This document shows positions 61,901 through 64,000 of a stretch of DNA of 64,000 bases, in pieces; position 1 is the first letter of the stretch, and each line of letters begins with the position of its first letter. The stretch is taken from assembly GCF_002443255.2 (NCBI RefSeq), contig NW_019211455.1:11068503-11132502 (forward strand), given 5' to 3'. Made by a program: the position numbers and the translations under genes. The DNA comes from Varroa destructor (Eukaryota; Arthropoda; Arachnida; Mesostigmata; Varroidae). Under the pieces are notes generated by a model. It was not told where the DNA came from, did not search any database, and worked only from the letters and a program-made list of their open reading frames with translations.

Positions 61901-64000
61901 TATACAAACAGTCGAAGCTCGTCTTCATATCTTTGCTAACGGTCTATGGTAATAATGATCACACATTAATTTGTTGAATATCACAAAGCTATCTAAGTGA
62001 CACAGTAAAATTAGCTTAAGCATCATGACAGTACTTGAGTGGTCCACACAAAAGCCGATTACAGGACGATAAAAAAAGCTGCGCGCACTACTAAGGCGTA
62101 CGCGAATGTTGAGTTACTATATCAATTCTAGCTCACTGTCTACATACATACTATGTTGTCAATCTTCAAACCTCTTTGGTCTATTAGGCTGTTTCTTTTT
62201 TTGGCTACCTCTACTTAAATGAATCAACAGCCACCTAAGAAAACGACAATTTCGATAATCGTCCCGAATACAATTAAGCACCATCAAGGGGGCAGAAATG
62301 TCCGCACCCTAAGGGTAATAGCATCAAGTTGAACTCTTTGCTTGAAGACAACGACAGTAACTTACCCATTGGGCTGGGAGGCAACTCGGCTCTTTAAAGC
62401 TGCAAAACCCGTTGGTAAGGGCAGTTGGAACACAGAGGCATTGAAAAATCAAACGAAAATTTGGAGAAAAAACTTTTTACTGGCCGAAATGGTGCTGGTG
62501 GTGGTGATTTGCCACCATCGTTGGTTGAAGCCACTGCACTTATAGGCAGTCTGCGATACGTGAAGGGAAGATGAGACTGGACACGCAAGAAAATCCAAAC
62601 ACGTCCAGTCAGGCTATTCCAGCGGTTCGCTAGGGCCATTTTCTCCCTTTTTTTCTTCATTGGCTGCTGGTGGCAGCTTCGCAGTAGCACTGGCACAGAC
62701 AGCGCTTTGCGGGATTGAACTGACCGACAGTAACGAACGGGAAAACTTGGTCAGATATGGTAGTAAGGGGAATCGGCGGCTCGGGAATTCTGGATGGGAC
62801 TACGGGGAATCGACCGCTAGCACCTAGGCGAGAGGCTGCGGCAACTGCTGTGGGTATGGGAAAGTACATGAGGTGGACAGCATTGAGTGAGCTTGACCAC
62901 GCTGGGTTTGTCTGCCGCCTGCTTTCCTGTCGCTAGGTGGTTTGGGTAGCAATAGTACAATCGTCGTACCGCAGGTAGCAGAGGGACGGATGGCTGGTCT
63001 GTGAAGAGCGCTCGATGCCGCCACTTGGTGACAGACGTGACCGGCAAGCCGAACAGTCGTTTCTCTATCCCTTCCAAACCCCACATCGATCCCCGTAGCT
63101 ACGGCCATGGCATTCCCAAAGCCGAGTTCCCAAAACTCTGCAATTCCCTTCGCCCTCTAGCTTAGCTTTTCCTGCATCAGCACCGAGTAGCAGCGCCGGC
63201 TCTCTTAGACAAGGGGACTGAGGAGGATTGATAGCTAGAGATTTGCTTGGATGGTCGAACGTCCACATCCTCTGTCGTTGGACACCGCTAGCAGGGACTC
63301 ATCGTCAACACCCACGGGGGTCATTAAAGGGGTATAGAGAGACGGAGGGGGGAGAGAGAGAAAGCAAAACGAAGGATCGAGAAGGCAAAAAGGGAAACGC
63401 AGAGAAATTTGACCACTATAACAACAGGGAACCACCGCTATCCGCAGCAGCATTAGTACGGGTAATGTACACTTTCAGGTCTGTAAGCTTCGCAGCCGGG
63501 AAGGAAGCCAGCAGTTAAAAGTACGCATGGATTAATTACGGCTCCGTTCGTTTCCGAGCAGGTGTCCCATGCCGTACACCGCGCACATTATAAGTAGAAA
63601 GAGTCTCATTACAGCGGTATCCTCGTTACCATCGACAACGCCGTTGTTTCCAAAACTCGTAGAACGTGCGATACACCTGCGATAGCCGTAATAGAAAGTT
63701 ATGAATCAGAATGGAAACACGAAACAGGTAGAAACCGCGGCACTAGAAATCAAAGAGAGTAGGTATCTAATATGGCACGCAGATAATAACATTACCAGTT
63801 CACCAAAACAACACCATGACTTCAATAGCAGCAACAAGGCTAGCTTCTGCAGTAACAATTAGCCAACGGTTACAGCAACAACGACAATATCTATCGATAA
63901 TGCTTTAGAGCGTTAACAAAAACTGAAAGTTCGTGGAAATAGTTCCTCTGATCCGTGCGTGGGAGCATGTCGTGGAGCTTAAATTTTGCCACGTGGTGAA
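58948..64000. other. non-coding stretch
   Basis: No gene is recognised. Sequence at 58950-59860 has no open frame of note. CAGGTAAGA at 60393-60401 is a strong donor-like word but has no supportable exon before it. An ATG frame at 60018-60305 (95 aa) overlaps a minus frame at 60027-60329, and neither is recognised. Sequence at 61960-62300 is AT-rich. From 63326 to 63408 the plus strand is a polypurine tract with a GA-repeat core. Confidence 0.55.
63326..63408 (+). repeat. polypurine / GA-rich tract
   Basis: About 80 bases are almost entirely purine on the plus strand, including GGGGGGAGAGAGAGAAAG near 63347-63364. GAGA-type words can bind GAGA factors in arthropods. There is no gene next to it to regulate, so this is only a composition feature. 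Confidence 0.75.

Noticed and set aside
1..64000. CRISPR arrays, bacterial operons, phage modules, rRNA or tRNA genes, intact transposons
   Set aside because: I looked for regularly spaced direct repeats, gene trains, cloverleaf elements, conserved rRNA words and long polymerase or transposase frames, and found none.

Overview
The window looks like eukaryotic nuclear DNA, most likely from an invertebrate. It has roughly mid-40s percent GC by eye and abundant undepleted CpG. It carries long TA and CA microsatellites, many decayed triplet repeats of the CTG/CAG and CTA/TAG type, and one 100-N assembly gap set inside a TA microsatellite. There are no operons, no Shine-Dalgarno-spaced gene trains and no long open frames. 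An arthropod, possibly a parasitiform mite, would fit this texture, but that is a guess from composition and not from any gene.

I recognise no protein family, rRNA, tRNA, snRNA or intact mobile element anywhere in the 64 kb. The best reading is intergenic or long-intron sequence. The longest open frames are about 180 to 215 codons. Several of the longest have no ATG near their beginning, and most overlap equally open frames on the other strand, as expected from chance in locally GC-rich DNA. I list a handful of ATG-initiated frames with a good start context, an adjacent promoter-like element or a nearby poly(A) hexamer, all at low confidence.

Layout: 1-2470 has no gene and one weak TATA/initiator pair. 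From 2471 to 4630 a well-spaced TATA/initiator, several plus-strand frames and a double poly(A) signal could form one plus-strand transcription unit. From 4631 to 13430 the DNA is mostly non-coding with strand-biased purine-rich stretches. The gap is at 13831-13930, followed by AT-rich, gene-empty DNA to about 17000. From 17000 to 39900 there is non-coding DNA rich in decayed triplet repeats, a 128-bp CA array near 24 kb and TA arrays near 30 and 37.3 kb. From 39942 to 42030 lie two overlapping plus-strand frames, the second ending inside a strong hairpin, then a compact TATA-ORF-AATAAA arrangement. From 42 to 64 kb the sequence is again mostly non-coding, with a 58-bp TA array at 57.8 kb and one small frame at 58681-58947 whose stop codon sits inside an AATAAA.

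No pathway or gene system can be reconstructed. I did not find a convincing novel system; the observations most worth testing are the stop-codon hairpin at 40.6 kb, the mini-gene at 41.6-42.0 kb and the possible transcription unit at 2.5-4.6 kb.
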